A stretch of DNA of 64,000 bases from NCBI RefSeq assembly GCF_000368585.1, contig NZ_KB849558.1:1138077-1202076 (forward strand), in the 5' to 3' direction. The notes beneath the pieces were generated by a model. It was given only the letters and a program-made list of their open reading frames with translations. It was not told the DNA's origin and ran no database searches. Source of the DNA: Acinetobacter venetianus RAG-1 = CIP 110063. GTDB lineage: Bacteria; Pseudomonadota; Gammaproteobacteria; Pseudomonadales; Moraxellaceae. The stretch's first letter is position 1, and each line of letters opens with the position of its first letter. Positions 38,070-47,996 of this stretch are shown one piece after another. The translations under genes were made by a program, and so were the position numbers.

Positions 38070-38489
38070 TCACTTAATCGTTACGTTATATCTTTTAATA
38101 TTGGGTGATTCAAACTCATAAATCATATAGCGATCAGGAGCCTCATCATGGGGTTTCATGGTCGCTTTTTTCTTTTCTCGAACATCTAAAACAGATGTTT
38201 TCTTAGCCTCTTCATAAGGAGATAATGCTCCTTCTGCTAGCATACTGATACGAATTTCACGTAAATTACGATCACTCAATACACGCTGTGAACGCCAGCG
38301 TTCTTCATCGGGTTTAAGCGCATCTTGTTTTGCTTTTTGGATGATACTTGGTAAGGCATTATTCAGTAATGCAGTCTGAAGTGCCAAACTTCCTTCCGTC
38401 ATTGCTTGAGCAGACCACCCTGTAGATGGCAAGACAGCCATGAACAAAATCACACCGATACCTGTGCAATAATGTTGCTTATTTTCCAT
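38070..38489 (-). CDS. Small secreted hypothetical protein
   Basis: 139 residues with a signal peptide (about 1-28, cleavage near GWSAQA) and a basic, charged mature part. Not recognised. Four or five lysine/arginine clusters (KKTSVLDVREKKKATMK) suggest binding to something acidic, but no fold is evident. It stands alone between rlmKL and the clpB terminator. Confidence 0.72.
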   Translation of the reverse strand: MENKQHYCTGIGVILFMAVLPSTGWSAQAMTEGSLALQTALLNNALPSIIQKAKQDALKPDEERWRSQRVLSDRNLREIRISMLAEGALSPYEEAKKTSVLDVREKKKATMKPHDEAPDRYMIYEFESPNIKRYNVTIK

Positions 38490-38602
38490 TCCAATTCATC
38501 CTGAATTTTTTTCTTATTTGTATCGAAACTACCAACCTTTTCACAAAATCGCAATGTCATTGGTAATATTCCAGAAAAAATCAGATAAATTGCATGTCTA
38601 TA

Positions 38603-38636
38603 AAAAAAGATGGTGACTTTCATCACCATCTTTTTT
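38603..38636 (-). terminator. Terminator of clpB
   Basis: Perfect 14-bp stem AAAAAAGATGGTGA / TCACCATCTTTTTT with a 6-base loop, 22 bp downstream of the clpB stop on the minus strand. Confidence 0.92.
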
Positions 38637-38658
38637 AATCATTCGTTAAAATTTAAAC

Positions 38659-41238
38659 TTAACTCAGTTTCATTTTATCGAAAACAAGATGACCATTTTC
38701 ACCTTTAATCAAGATGTTATCGCCTGGTTGGAACTCAGCCGCTAGAATTTTCTGAGCTAAGCTGTTCTCTACCTGTTGCTGAATCGCACGTTTAAGTGGG
38801 CGAGCACCATATACAGGATCAAAACCAGCATCAATTAATAGATCAAAGGCTGTATCATCTACAGTTAAGCCCATATCGCGATCACTCAAGCGAGAACGTA
38901 AACGATCTAACTGAATATCAGCGATTCCACGAATCTGTGCTTTTTGGAGCGAATGGAAAACCACTAACTCATCTATACGGTTAATAAACTCAGGACGGAA
39001 GTGCTGACCAACTGCATTCATTACGACAGCTCTTACTTCATCATCAGTTGCACCCTCACCTAATTCACGTACATCTTGTGAACCTAAGTTCGAAGTCATG
39101 ACAATAACCGTATTTTTAAAGTCGACAACACGACCTTGTGAATCTGTTAAACGCCCATCATCCAATACTTGTAGTAAGATATTGAATACATCAGGATGTG
39201 CTTTTTCGACTTCATCAAACAACACTACACTATATGGTTTACGGCGTACTGCTTCAGTTAAGACACCGCCTTCCTCATAGCCGACGTAACCCGGAGGAGC
39301 ACCAACTAAGCGGCTCACAGAATGTTTTTCCATGAATTCTGACATATCGATACGGATCATGGCATCGTCACTATCAAATAAGAAGTTCGCTAATGCTTTG
39401 GTTAACTCAGTTTTACCGACACCTGTTGGCCCAAGAAATAAGAAAGAGCCACTTGGACGGTTTGGATCAGATAAACCTGCACGCGAACGGCGTACTGCAT
39501 TAGATACAGCAACGACAGCCTCATCCTGACCGACAACTCGGTTATGTAAGAACTCTTCCATATTAAGCAGTTTCTCACGCTCACCTTGCAACATCTTAGA
39601 CACAGGAATACCTGTAGCAGCACTCACCACTTCGGCAATTTCGTTCTCAGTTACTTTGGTACGAATCAGTTTAGGCTCTTCGTTTTCCTCAGCAACTTCT
39701 GCTTGTTCCAAACGCTTTTGTAACTCTGGAATCACGCCGTATTGTAAACGTGCAGCTTCAGCCAAATCACCTTCACGTTTTGCCTTTTCTAATGCACCAC
39801 GTGCTTGATCCAGCTCAACTTGTGCTTTTTTATCACCTTCAACCAGTGTTTTTTCAGCTTTCCAAATTTCTTCAAGATCATTGTACTCTTTTTGCTTTTC
39901 AGCAATTTGCTGTTCAAGATGATTGACTTCAGCCTTACTGCCCGAATCCTCATCTTTTTTCACTGCTTCAAGTTGCATTTTTAACTGAATCAAGCGGCGA
40001 TCCAATTTATCTAAAGCTTCTGGCTTGGAATCAATTTCCATTTTGATACGCGATGCTGCTTCATCGATCAAATCAATCGCCTTATCGGGTAACTGACGGT
40101 CTGTAATATATCGATGTGACATTTTTGCAGCAGCAATAATTGCCGAGTCTAAAATCTGCACTCCATGATGGGTTGCATACTTCTCTTTTAGCCCACGCAA
40201 AATGGCAATGGTATCTTCAACACTTGGCTCATCGACCAACACTTTTTGGAATCGACGTTCAAGCGCTGCATCTTTCTCAATATATTGACGGTATTCATCT
40301 AAAGTCGTTGCACCAACACAGCGTAATTCACCACGCGCCAAGGCGGGTTTTAACATATTACCTGCGTCCATCGCACCATCGCCTTTACCTGCACCTACGA
40401 GTGTATGTAACTCATCGATGAACAGAATGATTTCCCCTTCATGTTTTGCAAGATCTTTAAGGACAGCTTTTAGGCGCTCTTCAAATTCACCACGATATTT
40501 TGCACCTGCAAGTAATGAACCCAAATCCAAAGACAACACACGCTTATTCTTCAAACTTTCAGGGACTTCACCATTAATGATACGTTGCGCTAAACCTTCA
40601 ACGATCGCAGTTTTACCCACACCAGGTTCACCAATTAGGACAGGGTTATTTTTGGTACGACGAGATAACACCTGAATCGTGCGGCGAATTTCATCATCGC
40701 GACCAATCACTGGGTCAAGCTTTCCTGCAAGTGCGCGCTCAGTTAAATCAATCGTATATTTATTCAATGAGTCACGTTGATCTTCATGATTATTGCTCAT
40801 GACTTTGTCATTTCCTCGAATATTTTCAATTACTTTACGTAAGCTTTCTGGCGTTACACCAACACTGTTCAATATCGTTTTGGTTTCACCAGTTTCAGCC
40901 AACCCTAACATCACCCAATCTGTCGATAGAAACTCATCACCTGCTTTCTGTGCATAGCGGTCAGCTAAATTCAGTGCCTTTACCGCTTCAGGATTTAGAT
41001 TAATATCACCCGTTGGATTTGCTATAGTCGGGGCATTTTGCAATGCCTGTTCAAGTTTTTGCTTCAGCTCTGGTAAGCGAGCACCTGATTGTTGCAACAA
41101 ACTTAGATTGGCTGGTTCTTCAAGTAAAGTCGACAGAATATGAATACCTGCAATCGCAGTATGATCTTTACCCATTGCCAAAGATTGAGCATCAGAGAGT
41201 GCTTGCTGTAAGCGGTTTGTAAATTTTTCAAAACGCAT
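38659..41238 (-). CDS. clpB: Chaperone disaggregase ClpB
   Basis: A 859-residue Hsp100 hexamer that extracts proteins from aggregates with DnaK. It has a Clp N-domain (1-145), AAA1 with [15 protein letters not shown], a coiled-coil middle domain (about 410-520) and AAA2 with [15 protein letters not shown]. Canonical length. AGGAA precedes the ATG and a heat-shock promoter lies just upstream. It is a single-gene transcript with its own terminator. Confidence 0.97.
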   Translation of the reverse strand: MRFEKFTNRLQQALSDAQSLAMGKDHTAIAGIHILSTLLEEPANLSLLQQSGARLPELKQKLEQALQNAPTIANPTGDINLNPEAVKALNLADRYAQKAGDEFLSTDWVMLGLAETGETKTILNSVGVTPESLRKVIENIRGNDKVMSNNHEDQRDSLNKYTIDLTERALAGKLDPVIGRDDEIRRTIQVLSRRTKNNPVLIGEPGVGKTAIVEGLAQRIINGEVPESLKNKRVLSLDLGSLLAGAKYRGEFEERLKAVLKDLAKHEGEIILFIDELHTLVGAGKGDGAMDAGNMLKPALARGELRCVGATTLDEYRQYIEKDAALERRFQKVLVDEPSVEDTIAILRGLKEKYATHHGVQILDSAIIAAAKMSHRYITDRQLPDKAIDLIDEAASRIKMEIDSKPEALDKLDRRLIQLKMQLEAVKKDEDSGSKAEVNHLEQQIAEKQKEYNDLEEIWKAEKTLVEGDKKAQVELDQARGALEKAKREGDLAEAARLQYGVIPELQKRLEQAEVAEENEEPKLIRTKVTENEIAEVVSAATGIPVSKMLQGEREKLLNMEEFLHNRVVGQDEAVVAVSNAVRRSRAGLSDPNRPSGSFLFLGPTGVGKTELTKALANFLFDSDDAMIRIDMSEFMEKHSVSRLVGAPPGYVGYEEGGVLTEAVRRKPYSVVLFDEVEKAHPDVFNILLQVLDDGRLTDSQGRVVDFKNTVIVMTSNLGSQDVRELGEGATDDEVRAVVMNAVGQHFRPEFINRIDELVVFHSLQKAQIRGIADIQLDRLRSRLSDRDMGLTVDDTAFDLLIDAGFDPVYGARPLKRAIQQQVENSLAQKILAAEFQPGDNILIKGENGHLVFDKMKLS

Positions 41239-41276
41239 TCTTGTTATTCCTCACAACAAATTTTTAACTTAACACT

Positions 41277-41305
41277 TAGATGGGAACTATTTTTTAAATT
41301 TCAAA
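41277..41305 (-). promoter_or_regulatory. Sigma-32 (RpoH) heat-shock promoter of clpB
   Basis: On the minus strand TTTGAAA (41299-41305) is followed after 13 bases by TCCCATCTA (41277-41285). This agrees with the sigma-32 consensus CTTGAAA, 11-16 bases, CCCCATNTA. It would start the transcript about 30 bases before the clpB ATG. clpB is a classic RpoH gene, so the match is expected. Confidence 0.82.
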
Positions 41306-41497
41306 TAAATTTTATATATTTTTCAAAGTTTTAAAATATTTTAACCAAATAAAACTCAGTAATAATATGGGTATATAAATAATCTATTTCAAGTATATTT
41401 TGTATAATTTTTCAGTCTTTGCATATTCGCACAAAACCATTCTTGTTCTTTAATCAATAAGGTTTTAGCTTATTGTTTTGCTTCAAGCTAAAAAAAG

Positions 41498-42304
41498 ATG
41501 ATGATGTACTTTAAAAAAATTATTCTCGCAGCAACATGTATGATTCCAATTCAATTACTTTTTGCTCAACTTCCTCAAGACTCTCGTCGTGCTGGTGGCA
41601 TTGCAGTGATCCCTTTATCAACGGGCATCACTCAAGTCTCTTATGAAGGTAAAGCGGTACTCATCAGTAAGGAGAATGAACAACCTTATGCTGTGTTTGG
41701 TATACCTCTCTCTGCTCAAGTCGGAACACTAACTCTTAATACCAACAAGAATCCTATTCAGATTGAAATCAAACCTTATCGATACGCGGAACAACGCTTA
41801 AATGTTAAAAATAAAGACTATGTCAATCCAAATCAGGAGCAACTAGACCGCTACGCGCGTGAGGCAAAAGAACAAAATGATATTTACAGTTCTTTCAGTC
41901 AGAGTTCATGGACACAATTCCCAAATTTCATCAGACCTACTTCTGGAAAATTTAGCAACTCTTTTGGTCGTAAACGTTTTTTTAATGGTGAAGAACGTGC
42001 ACCACATTCAGGTCTAGACATTCCAGCGCCGATTGGACAAAAAGTCGTTGCACCAGCAGATGGTCTAGTTGTAGGGACTGGCAATTATTTCTTTAATGGT
42101 AATACAGTCTTGATTGATCATGGCCAAGGCTTAATTAGTATATTTTGCCATTTGAGTAAAATTAATGTTGAAAAAGGTCAACATATTACTCAAGGTGAAG
42201 TTTTAGGCTTGGTCGGCAAGACGGGACGTGTAACAGGACCGCATTTACATTGGGGAATGAGTTTAAATAATGTACGTGTAGATCCTCAATTATTTTTAAA
42301 ATAA
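41498..42304 (+). CDS. M23 family peptidoglycan DD-metalloendopeptidase
   Basis: 268 residues: signal peptide (cleavage near LFAQ), a ~125-residue N-terminal domain and a C-terminal LytM/M23 domain (about 170-268) with the zinc residues of HSGLDIPA and GPHLHWGMS. It trims peptide crosslinks in periplasmic peptidoglycan. All four M23 motifs are present, so it should be active and not an EnvC-like activator. Three ATGs follow one another closely at the start, without a clear ribosome site. Confidence 0.9.
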   Translation: MMMYFKKIILAATCMIPIQLLFAQLPQDSRRAGGIAVIPLSTGITQVSYEGKAVLISKENEQPYAVFGIPLSAQVGTLTLNTNKNPIQIEIKPYRYAEQRLNVKNKDYVNPNQEQLDRYAREAKEQNDIYSSFSQSSWTQFPNFIRPTSGKFSNSFGRKRFFNGEERAPHSGLDIPAPIGQKVVAPADGLVVGTGNYFFNGNTVLIDHGQGLISIFCHLSKINVEKGQHITQGEVLGLVGKTGRVTGPHLHWGMSLNNVRVDPQLFLK

Positions 42305-42310
42305 GCATAA

Positions 42311-42341
42311 AAAAAGTGATCTATTCAATAGATCACTTTTT
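42311..42341. terminator. Bidirectional terminator
   Basis: Perfect 14-bp stem AAAAAGTGATCTAT / ATAGATCACTTTTT with a three-base loop, between the M23 gene and the convergent OsmC gene. Confidence 0.92.
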
Positions 42342-42365
42342 AGAAAAACTTAATAATAAAAAGAT

Positions 42366-42788
42366 TTAAGCCGCTTCAATAATCTCAAAGTCATGCGTAA
42401 TTTCTACACCGCCATCAGAAAGCATCTTACTTGCAGAACAGTATTTTTCTGCTGAAAGCTCGACAGCCTTTTCAACCTGCTTCTCTTTTACAGATTTTCC
42501 TGTTACAACGAAGTGTAAATGGATTTTGGTAAACACGGCTGGAATTGAATCAGCTCTTTCTGCGTTAAGCTGACATACGACATTCGTCACATCTTGGCGA
42601 GATTTCTTTAAAATAGTCACAATATCAAACGAAGCACAACCACCAAGTCCCATTAAAATCAATTCCATAGGACGTGGGCCACGGTTTTCACCCCCATATT
42701 CAGCAGAACCATCCATAACCACAGTGTGGCCACTTTCCGATTTTGCCTCAAAAGCAACATTCTCTAACCAATGTACACTTGTTTGCAT
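42366..42788 (-). CDS. OsmC family protein (YhfA-like)
   Basis: 140 residues with the two OsmC redox cysteines, Cys51 in GLGGCASFD and Cys117 in EKYCSASKM. The family reduces organic hydroperoxides or acts as a small thiol protein. It is divergent from crp, the same arrangement as yhfA-crp in E. coli, which supports the YhfA assignment. Confidence 0.9.
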   Translation of the reverse strand: MQTSVHWLENVAFEAKSESGHTVVMDGSAEYGGENRGPRPMELILMGLGGCASFDIVTILKKSRQDVTNVVCQLNAERADSIPAVFTKIHLHFVVTGKSVKEKQVEKAVELSAEKYCSASKMLSDGGVEITHDFEIIEAA

Positions 42789-42936
42789 TGCAACTACCCA
42801 AAAAACGTTATAAATTTACTCTGTTCTTGTACACTAACATAAAATGAGTTGATAAGGAATTTCATCTCTTCTGTGTAGAAAAGGCTCTTTTAAGGGTCTG
42901 TGCGATCGGTTTTATCCAAATTCGGAAATTTTAAGC

Positions 42937-43644
42937 ATGACTTCAAATTTTTCACAACTTAGCACTGATGCTTTATCTCCAGGTCAGTTACCTGAATCAG
43001 TTAAAGCTCTGCTAAAACGTGCTCATATTAACAGATACCCTAAACGCACCACGATTATTGACGCTGGAATGGAATCAAAATCACTGTATTTAATATTAAA
43101 AGGTTCAGTGTCAATTATCTTACGTGAAGATGATGAACGTGAGATCGTGGTTGCATACTTAAACCCTGGTGATTTCTTTGGTGAGATGGGTCTTTTTGAA
43201 AAGAATCCACAACGTACCGCAGAAGTACGCACTCGTGACGTTTGTGAAATTGCAGAAATTTCATATGACAACTTCCATGAGCTAAGCAAACAATACCCTG
43301 ATTTGAGTTATGCGGTATTTGCTCAGCTTGTTCGTCGCCTCAAAAACACGACACGTAAAGTAACAGACCTTGCATTTATTGATGTTTCTGGACGTATTGC
43401 TCGCTGTTTAATTGACTTATCTGCTCAACCTGAGGCAATGATCCTACCGAATGGTCGTCAGATTCGTATTACGCGTCAAGAAATCGGCCGTATCGTTGGT
43501 TGTTCTCGTGAAATGGTTGGTCGTGTACTTAAAACACTTGAAGATCAAGGCATGATTCAAACAGATGGTAAAGCTATTTTAATTTTTGATACTTCTTTAG
43601 AAGAGAATAGCTTTTCTGAAGATGAGTTTGACGACGAAGAATAA
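42937..43644 (+). CDS. cAMP-responsive regulator CRP/Vfr
   Basis: 235 residues: a cyclic-nucleotide-binding domain (about 25-140) with the phosphate-binding GEMGLFEKNPQRTAEVRT (Arg93, Thr94) and Thr138/Thr139 in the C-helix, and a winged HTH (about 175-212: TRQEIGRIVGCSREMVGRVLK). These match E. coli CRP residues closely. Compared with E. coli CRP it has ~18 extra N-terminal residues and an acidic C-terminal tail (EENSFSEDEFDDEE), which could modulate DNA binding. Close to Vfr of pseudomonads. Confidence 0.93.
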   Translation: MTSNFSQLSTDALSPGQLPESVKALLKRAHINRYPKRTTIIDAGMESKSLYLILKGSVSIILREDDEREIVVAYLNPGDFFGEMGLFEKNPQRTAEVRTRDVCEIAEISYDNFHELSKQYPDLSYAVFAQLVRRLKNTTRKVTDLAFIDVSGRIARCLIDLSAQPEAMILPNGRQIRITRQEIGRIVGCSREMVGRVLKTLEDQGMIQTDGKAILIFDTSLEENSFSEDEFDDEE

Positions 43645-43670
43645 ATCTTACTAACGTTGTGATACTCAAC

Positions 43671-43695
43671 AAAGCCAGTGTTCTTCACTGGCTTT
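43671..43695 (+). terminator. Terminator of crp
   Basis: Stem AAAGCCAGTG / CACTGGCTTT with a TTCTT loop followed by AATTTTT, 26 bp after the stop. Confidence 0.85.
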
Positions 43696-43856
43696 AATTT
43701 TTATTGTTTAGTACAGATAATTATAAATTCACAGAAATTTGATTACATAATTACAATGATTATAGAGATATTCAGAATGTAAAGCGCCTCCAACATTTTT
43801 TATAATTTACAATATTACGATGAAACTCATAAGATACTGATTTGGAGCAAATAAGT

Positions 43857-44630
43857 ATGAAAAAATTGGCTTTAAGCCTTTGTGCCGCAACTGTAATGAC
43901 TATCTCAGGTTGCGCTTCTTTTGCCGATATGGCGGGTGCAGATAGTGCAACTTTAAATGCTCAGTCAGCACAAAGCTTTGCAAAAATGACACAAGAAGCA
44001 CGTTCGAAGAATCAGCTTGATACCAGCTCAAGCACATACAAACGTATTAATGCTGTGTTTTTACGTTTAAAACCTTACGCAGATCAAATGAACCAAACAG
44101 GTCAACGATTTGATTGGCAACTTGCTGTATTAAAATCAGATACCGTGAATGCTTATGTTGCCCCAGGGGGTAAAGTTGTTTTCTATACAGGTATTGTCAA
44201 TAAACTAAATCTGACAAATGATGAGATTGCTGCGATCATGGGACATGAAATGACCCATGCACTCGAAGAACATGCGAAAAGTAAAATTGGTGCGCAAGCT
44301 CTTACTAACCTTGCCATTGGAATTGGCAAATCATATGCAGGCGACAGTATTGGTAGCCTAGGTTCAGCAGCAATTGATCTAGGAAGTCAAGTTGGTGTTG
44401 GTTTACCTTATTCACGTAATCTCGAAAGCCGTGCCGATTATGGTGGCTTGATGTTGATGGCTAAAGCAGGTTACAACCCTAATTCAGCAATTACGTTGTG
44501 GGAAAAAATGGCTCGCAATGACGGTGCAAGTGGTTCATCATTCTTATCCACTCACCCATCAAATGAACAACGTATTAACGACATGCGTAAGAACCTACCT
44601 GCTGCTTTAGCAGTGTATAACCGCCGCTAA
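43857..44630 (+). CDS. M48 family metalloprotease, lipoprotein
   Basis: 257 residues: lipoprotein signal peptide (ISGC, Cys19), then an M48 peptidase domain with the zinc motif GHEMTHALEEH (His130, Glu131, His134) and the third ligand region ESRADYGGLMLM. It resembles BepA/LoiP proteases that maintain outer-membrane proteins. GGAG lies nine bases before the ATG at 43857; the longer TTG start overlaps that site. Confidence 0.92.
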   Translation: MKKLALSLCAATVMTISGCASFADMAGADSATLNAQSAQSFAKMTQEARSKNQLDTSSSTYKRINAVFLRLKPYADQMNQTGQRFDWQLAVLKSDTVNAYVAPGGKVVFYTGIVNKLNLTNDEIAAIMGHEMTHALEEHAKSKIGAQALTNLAIGIGKSYAGDSIGSLGSAAIDLGSQVGVGLPYSRNLESRADYGGLMLMAKAGYNPNSAITLWEKMARNDGASGSSFLSTHPSNEQRINDMRKNLPAALAVYNRR

Positions 44631-44648
44631 TCTAATATTAATACTGAA

Positions 44649-44678
44649 GCCATTAAGTTCGACATTGATCTTAATGGC
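44649..44678. terminator. Hairpin between convergent genes
   Basis: Perfect 9-bp stem GCCATTAAG / CTTAATGGC with a 12-base loop, ending at the stop codon of the carboxylase gene. A weak T tail makes it a likely but not certain terminator. Confidence 0.5.
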
Positions 44679-46405
44679 TAATTTATTTCAGCAATTCTTT
44701 CATCCGCAGTTACAGTTTTATTAGGCTGTACCAAGCTACAGATTAGACCAGTTCGATGAGCAATAATCTGCACTTCCATTTTCATCGCTTCCATCACCCC
44801 GATTACATCCCCCTCATTTACGAATGTATTTTCAGTAACTTTCCATTGCATTACGACGCCACTGATAGGTGCTAAAACATCATTTTCTTGGTAAGCCTGA
44901 AAAGTTTCTTCAGACTTATGGATTTGCGGTGAAGCTGTTAAATTAAATAATGATGTTGGCAAGCCTATTTGATGTATTTTCCCATCAATCTCAATATCAT
45001 GTCGTTGCAACATAGAGGATGATGTTATCCTCGCCCGATCTTGAGTTGGATATTGCAAATGGTCTGCTTGCTCAATCCAACGCGTATGCACCTTGAACTC
45101 ATTCACAAAATCTGGCTCAGACAAGATCAATTGATGAAATGGCAATACAGAAGCAACCCCTTCAATTTCAAACTGTTCTAATGCCCTTTTGGCACGTTGA
45201 ATTGCAATATCTCTGGTTGCGCCAGTCACGATTAGTTTTGCCATTAATGAATCAAATTGGCTTGAAACAGCGCTACCTGTCACAACTCCAGTTTCAAGGC
45301 GAATACCAATGCCTGATGGTGGATTAAAACAAGTTATTTGACCAAATGACGGAATGAAGCCTCTTGCAGGATCTTCTGCATTAATCCGAAATTCAATTGC
45401 GTGTCCTTGGGCTTTTGGCATTTCAACAATCGATAATGTTGCACCTAACGCAATGTTGATTTGCTCAACAACTAAATCCATGTCAGTTGTTTGCTCAGTG
45501 ACAGGATGCTCCACTTGTAAACGCGTATTTACCTCTAAAAATGAAAGCTTGCCATCTTGGCTTAATAAATACTCCACAGTACCCGCGCCTACATAAGAAG
45601 CAGCTCTACAGATATCAATCGATGCTTGCTGTAGCTGTTGCTCTATCTTCCGACCAAGAAACGGCGCTGGTGCTTCTTCAACCAATTTTTGATTACGGCG
45701 CTGTAAGGAACAATCGCGAGTTCCCACCACCACAACATTACCATGTTGATCAGCAATAACTTGCGCTTCAATATGGCGCGGTCGATCTAAATATTGTTCA
45801 ACAAAGCACTCACCCCGCCCAAATGCTGCCTGAGCTTCGCGTACAGCTGACTCATACGAGCGAGCAACATCCTCTAAATGCCAAACCACTTTTAATCCAC
45901 GCCCGCCTCCACCATAAGCTGCCTTAATTGCAATCGGAAGACCATATGTTTTCACGAACTCAATGGCTTCATCTGCTGATTGAAGTGGTTGTGCTGTACC
46001 ATGTACCAACGGTGCTCCAACTGATTGGGCGATTTTTCGTGCTTCAATTTTATCGCCGAGTTTTTGAATTGACTCAGGTGATGGGCCGATCCAAATCAAA
46101 CCTGCATCTATTACAGCTTGTGCAAATTCTGCACGCTCAGACAAAAAGCCATAACCAGGATGGATCATGGTCGTTTGTGATTTTTTTGCTATTGCTAGCA
46201 TTTTATCTATATCAAGATAGCTTTCTTTCGCAGTTACCCCAGACAATGCCCATGCTTCGTCTGCGAGTTTAACGTGTAAGCTGTGTATATCATCATCTGC
46301 ATATACCGCAACGGAATGAATACCTAAATCTTTACATGCTTGAATAATTCGAACCGCAATCTCACCTCGATTGGCAATCAGTAATTTATGTTGTTTATTT
46401 TTCAT
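44678..46405 (-). CDS. Biotin carboxylase with C-terminal BCCP domain
   Basis: 575 residues: a biotin carboxylase domain (about 5-450; ANRGEIAVRI, AAYGGGGRGLKVV, EVNTRLQVEHPVTE) and a biotinyl carrier domain whose attachment motif EAMKMEV (Lys ~542) is intact. It carboxylates biotin with ATP and bicarbonate. The ATG at 46405 overlaps the stop of the pxpBC gene by 11 bp, so I reject the longer start. Joined with the pxpB/pxpC domains next door, it supplies the missing parts of a urea-carboxylase-like enzyme. Confidence 0.9.
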   Translation of the reverse strand: MKNKQHKLLIANRGEIAVRIIQACKDLGIHSVAVYADDDIHSLHVKLADEAWALSGVTAKESYLDIDKMLAIAKKSQTTMIHPGYGFLSERAEFAQAVIDAGLIWIGPSPESIQKLGDKIEARKIAQSVGAPLVHGTAQPLQSADEAIEFVKTYGLPIAIKAAYGGGGRGLKVVWHLEDVARSYESAVREAQAAFGRGECFVEQYLDRPRHIEAQVIADQHGNVVVVGTRDCSLQRRNQKLVEEAPAPFLGRKIEQQLQQASIDICRAASYVGAGTVEYLLSQDGKLSFLEVNTRLQVEHPVTEQTTDMDLVVEQINIALGATLSIVEMPKAQGHAIEFRINAEDPARGFIPSFGQITCFNPPSGIGIRLETGVVTGSAVSSQFDSLMAKLIVTGATRDIAIQRAKRALEQFEIEGVASVLPFHQLILSEPDFVNEFKVHTRWIEQADHLQYPTQDRARITSSSMLQRHDIEIDGKIHQIGLPTSLFNLTASPQIHKSEETFQAYQENDVLAPISGVVMQWKVTENTFVNEGDVIGVMEAMKMEVQIIAHRTGLICSLVQPNKTVTADERIAEIN

Positions 46406-47984
46406 GATCTTGGATGTCCATAAATTCTGTGATTTTGCGGAACTGGATGAAACTGCATGAAGGAATTTGTGCAACTAAATCGAGATGATAAGCAGCTACT
46501 GTCGCGATGACGGGATACCCTCCTGTAATCGGATGGTCACGCATAAACAAAACAGGCTGACCATTTGGAGGGATTTGCAAAGCACCGATGCTACATCCTT
46601 CACTAGAAAGTTCATGCTCAATTTCTCGTTGCAAAGCATGTTCCCCATGCAACCTCAAACCAATCCTATTGCTTTCTGTGGTTACGAGCCATTTTTGTTG
46701 GAAAAGTAACTCCAAACTAGAAGTTTTAAACCAATCCGTTCTTGGCCCTAAATGGAGATCTATCACAATCACATCACCCTGTTTTGGCATAGCGATAGAG
46801 CTCTGGCTCAAATCCACAGAATGAGTTTTCAATTGTGCCGATGCAAGCTCATCGCCAATCTTTAAAGGTAATGCCCCTAACTCAGCTAAACTGTCATAAC
46901 TAGCACTTCCTAGAATGTTTTCAACCGCCAAGCCACCCCGCACTGCTAGATAATTTCTCACCCCAACTTTAGGGACTGCCAAATAAACCTCATCCCCCTG
47001 ATCAAGTGCAATCGGTTGATATAGAGAGACTCTAACTTTTTCTCCCTGTGCATATTGCACCGAAAGTTCCGCATCGGCGCCAGTAACAGCAATCACTGTC
47101 GGTTTTAAAATACTGAGAACAAGGCCACCATTGAGTATTTCCAAGGCAGCGGCATTTTGAGGATTACCTACAGCCAAATTGGCACTTTGAAAAGAAGTCT
47201 GATCCATTGCACCAGCTCTACCTACGCCCATTTCTGCCATGTTTAGGCGGCCAACATCCTGTATAAGTACCTGTAAACCAACTTTTTTAACACGTAAAAC
47301 TACTTCACTTTCAGTAGATTGCTTTTTAGGGAATGAGGATATATTTGGAACAGAGATTTGTGTGGGTTGATGTGTAATATCTTTGAAAATTACTTGATCA
47401 TTCGGCAGCAACAAAGCAGGTTGCTCTCGTTGAACATCCCACATTTTCAGATCAGTTTTCCCAATCAGTTGCCATCCACCAGGACTATCTTTGGGATAAA
47501 TGCCACTATATTCACCCGCCAAGCCGACTGAACCTGAAATAATTTTTTTACGGGGTGAAGCCAAGCGTGGAATGCTTCCAAAGGGAGGCTCATCACTCAC
47601 TAAATAAGCAAAGCCTGGCGCAAAACCAATGAACGCAGCACGCCATAAGGTTTGGCTATGTTTGTAAATAAGCTCCGAAACACTTAACCCAACAAGATCT
47701 GCAACATGCTCAATATCCTCACCGTTATAACACACTGGAATTACCAATTCTTTACCAATAAGTACCGCACCATCTAATATTTTCTGTGCATTAATCCACT
47801 TAATTAGGGTCTGTGAATTGATAAATATAGGATCAAAATAAACCAAAATCGTCCGTGCAGCTGGAACAAGCTCTCGAATATAAGGATGTTGTGCATGTTG
47901 TAGTGTTCGATATGCAGCCATCGTATCTTGTAAGCTTGAAAACTCAATTAAAAAAGCATTTGCATTGACCGATAGAAATCTCAT
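46395..47984 (-). CDS. Fused 5-oxoprolinase subunits PxpB-PxpC
   Basis: 529 residues joining two domains usually made separately: PxpB/AHS1 (about 1-205; AARTILVYFDP, FIGFAPGFAYL) and PxpC/AHS2 (about 220-525; QDVGR, MGVGRAGAMDQ, ILNGG). These hydrolase and carboxyltransferase-like domains also occur inside urea carboxylase. It follows pxpA closely and overlaps the carboxylase gene. The start at the second ATG has GAGAG five bases upstream. Confidence 0.88.
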   Translation of the reverse strand: MRFLSVNANAFLIEFSSLQDTMAAYRTLQHAQHPYIRELVPAARTILVYFDPIFINSQTLIKWINAQKILDGAVLIGKELVIPVCYNGEDIEHVADLVGLSVSELIYKHSQTLWRAAFIGFAPGFAYLVSDEPPFGSIPRLASPRKKIISGSVGLAGEYSGIYPKDSPGGWQLIGKTDLKMWDVQREQPALLLPNDQVIFKDITHQPTQISVPNISSFPKKQSTESEVVLRVKKVGLQVLIQDVGRLNMAEMGVGRAGAMDQTSFQSANLAVGNPQNAAALEILNGGLVLSILKPTVIAVTGADAELSVQYAQGEKVRVSLYQPIALDQGDEVYLAVPKVGVRNYLAVRGGLAVENILGSASYDSLAELGALPLKIGDELASAQLKTHSVDLSQSSIAMPKQGDVIVIDLHLGPRTDWFKTSSLELLFQQKWLVTTESNRIGLRLHGEHALQREIEHELSSEGCSIGALQIPPNGQPVLFMRDHPITGGYPVIATVAAYHLDLVAQIPSCSFIQFRKITEFMDIQDHEK

Positions 47985-47996
47985 ATCAGCTCTCAT

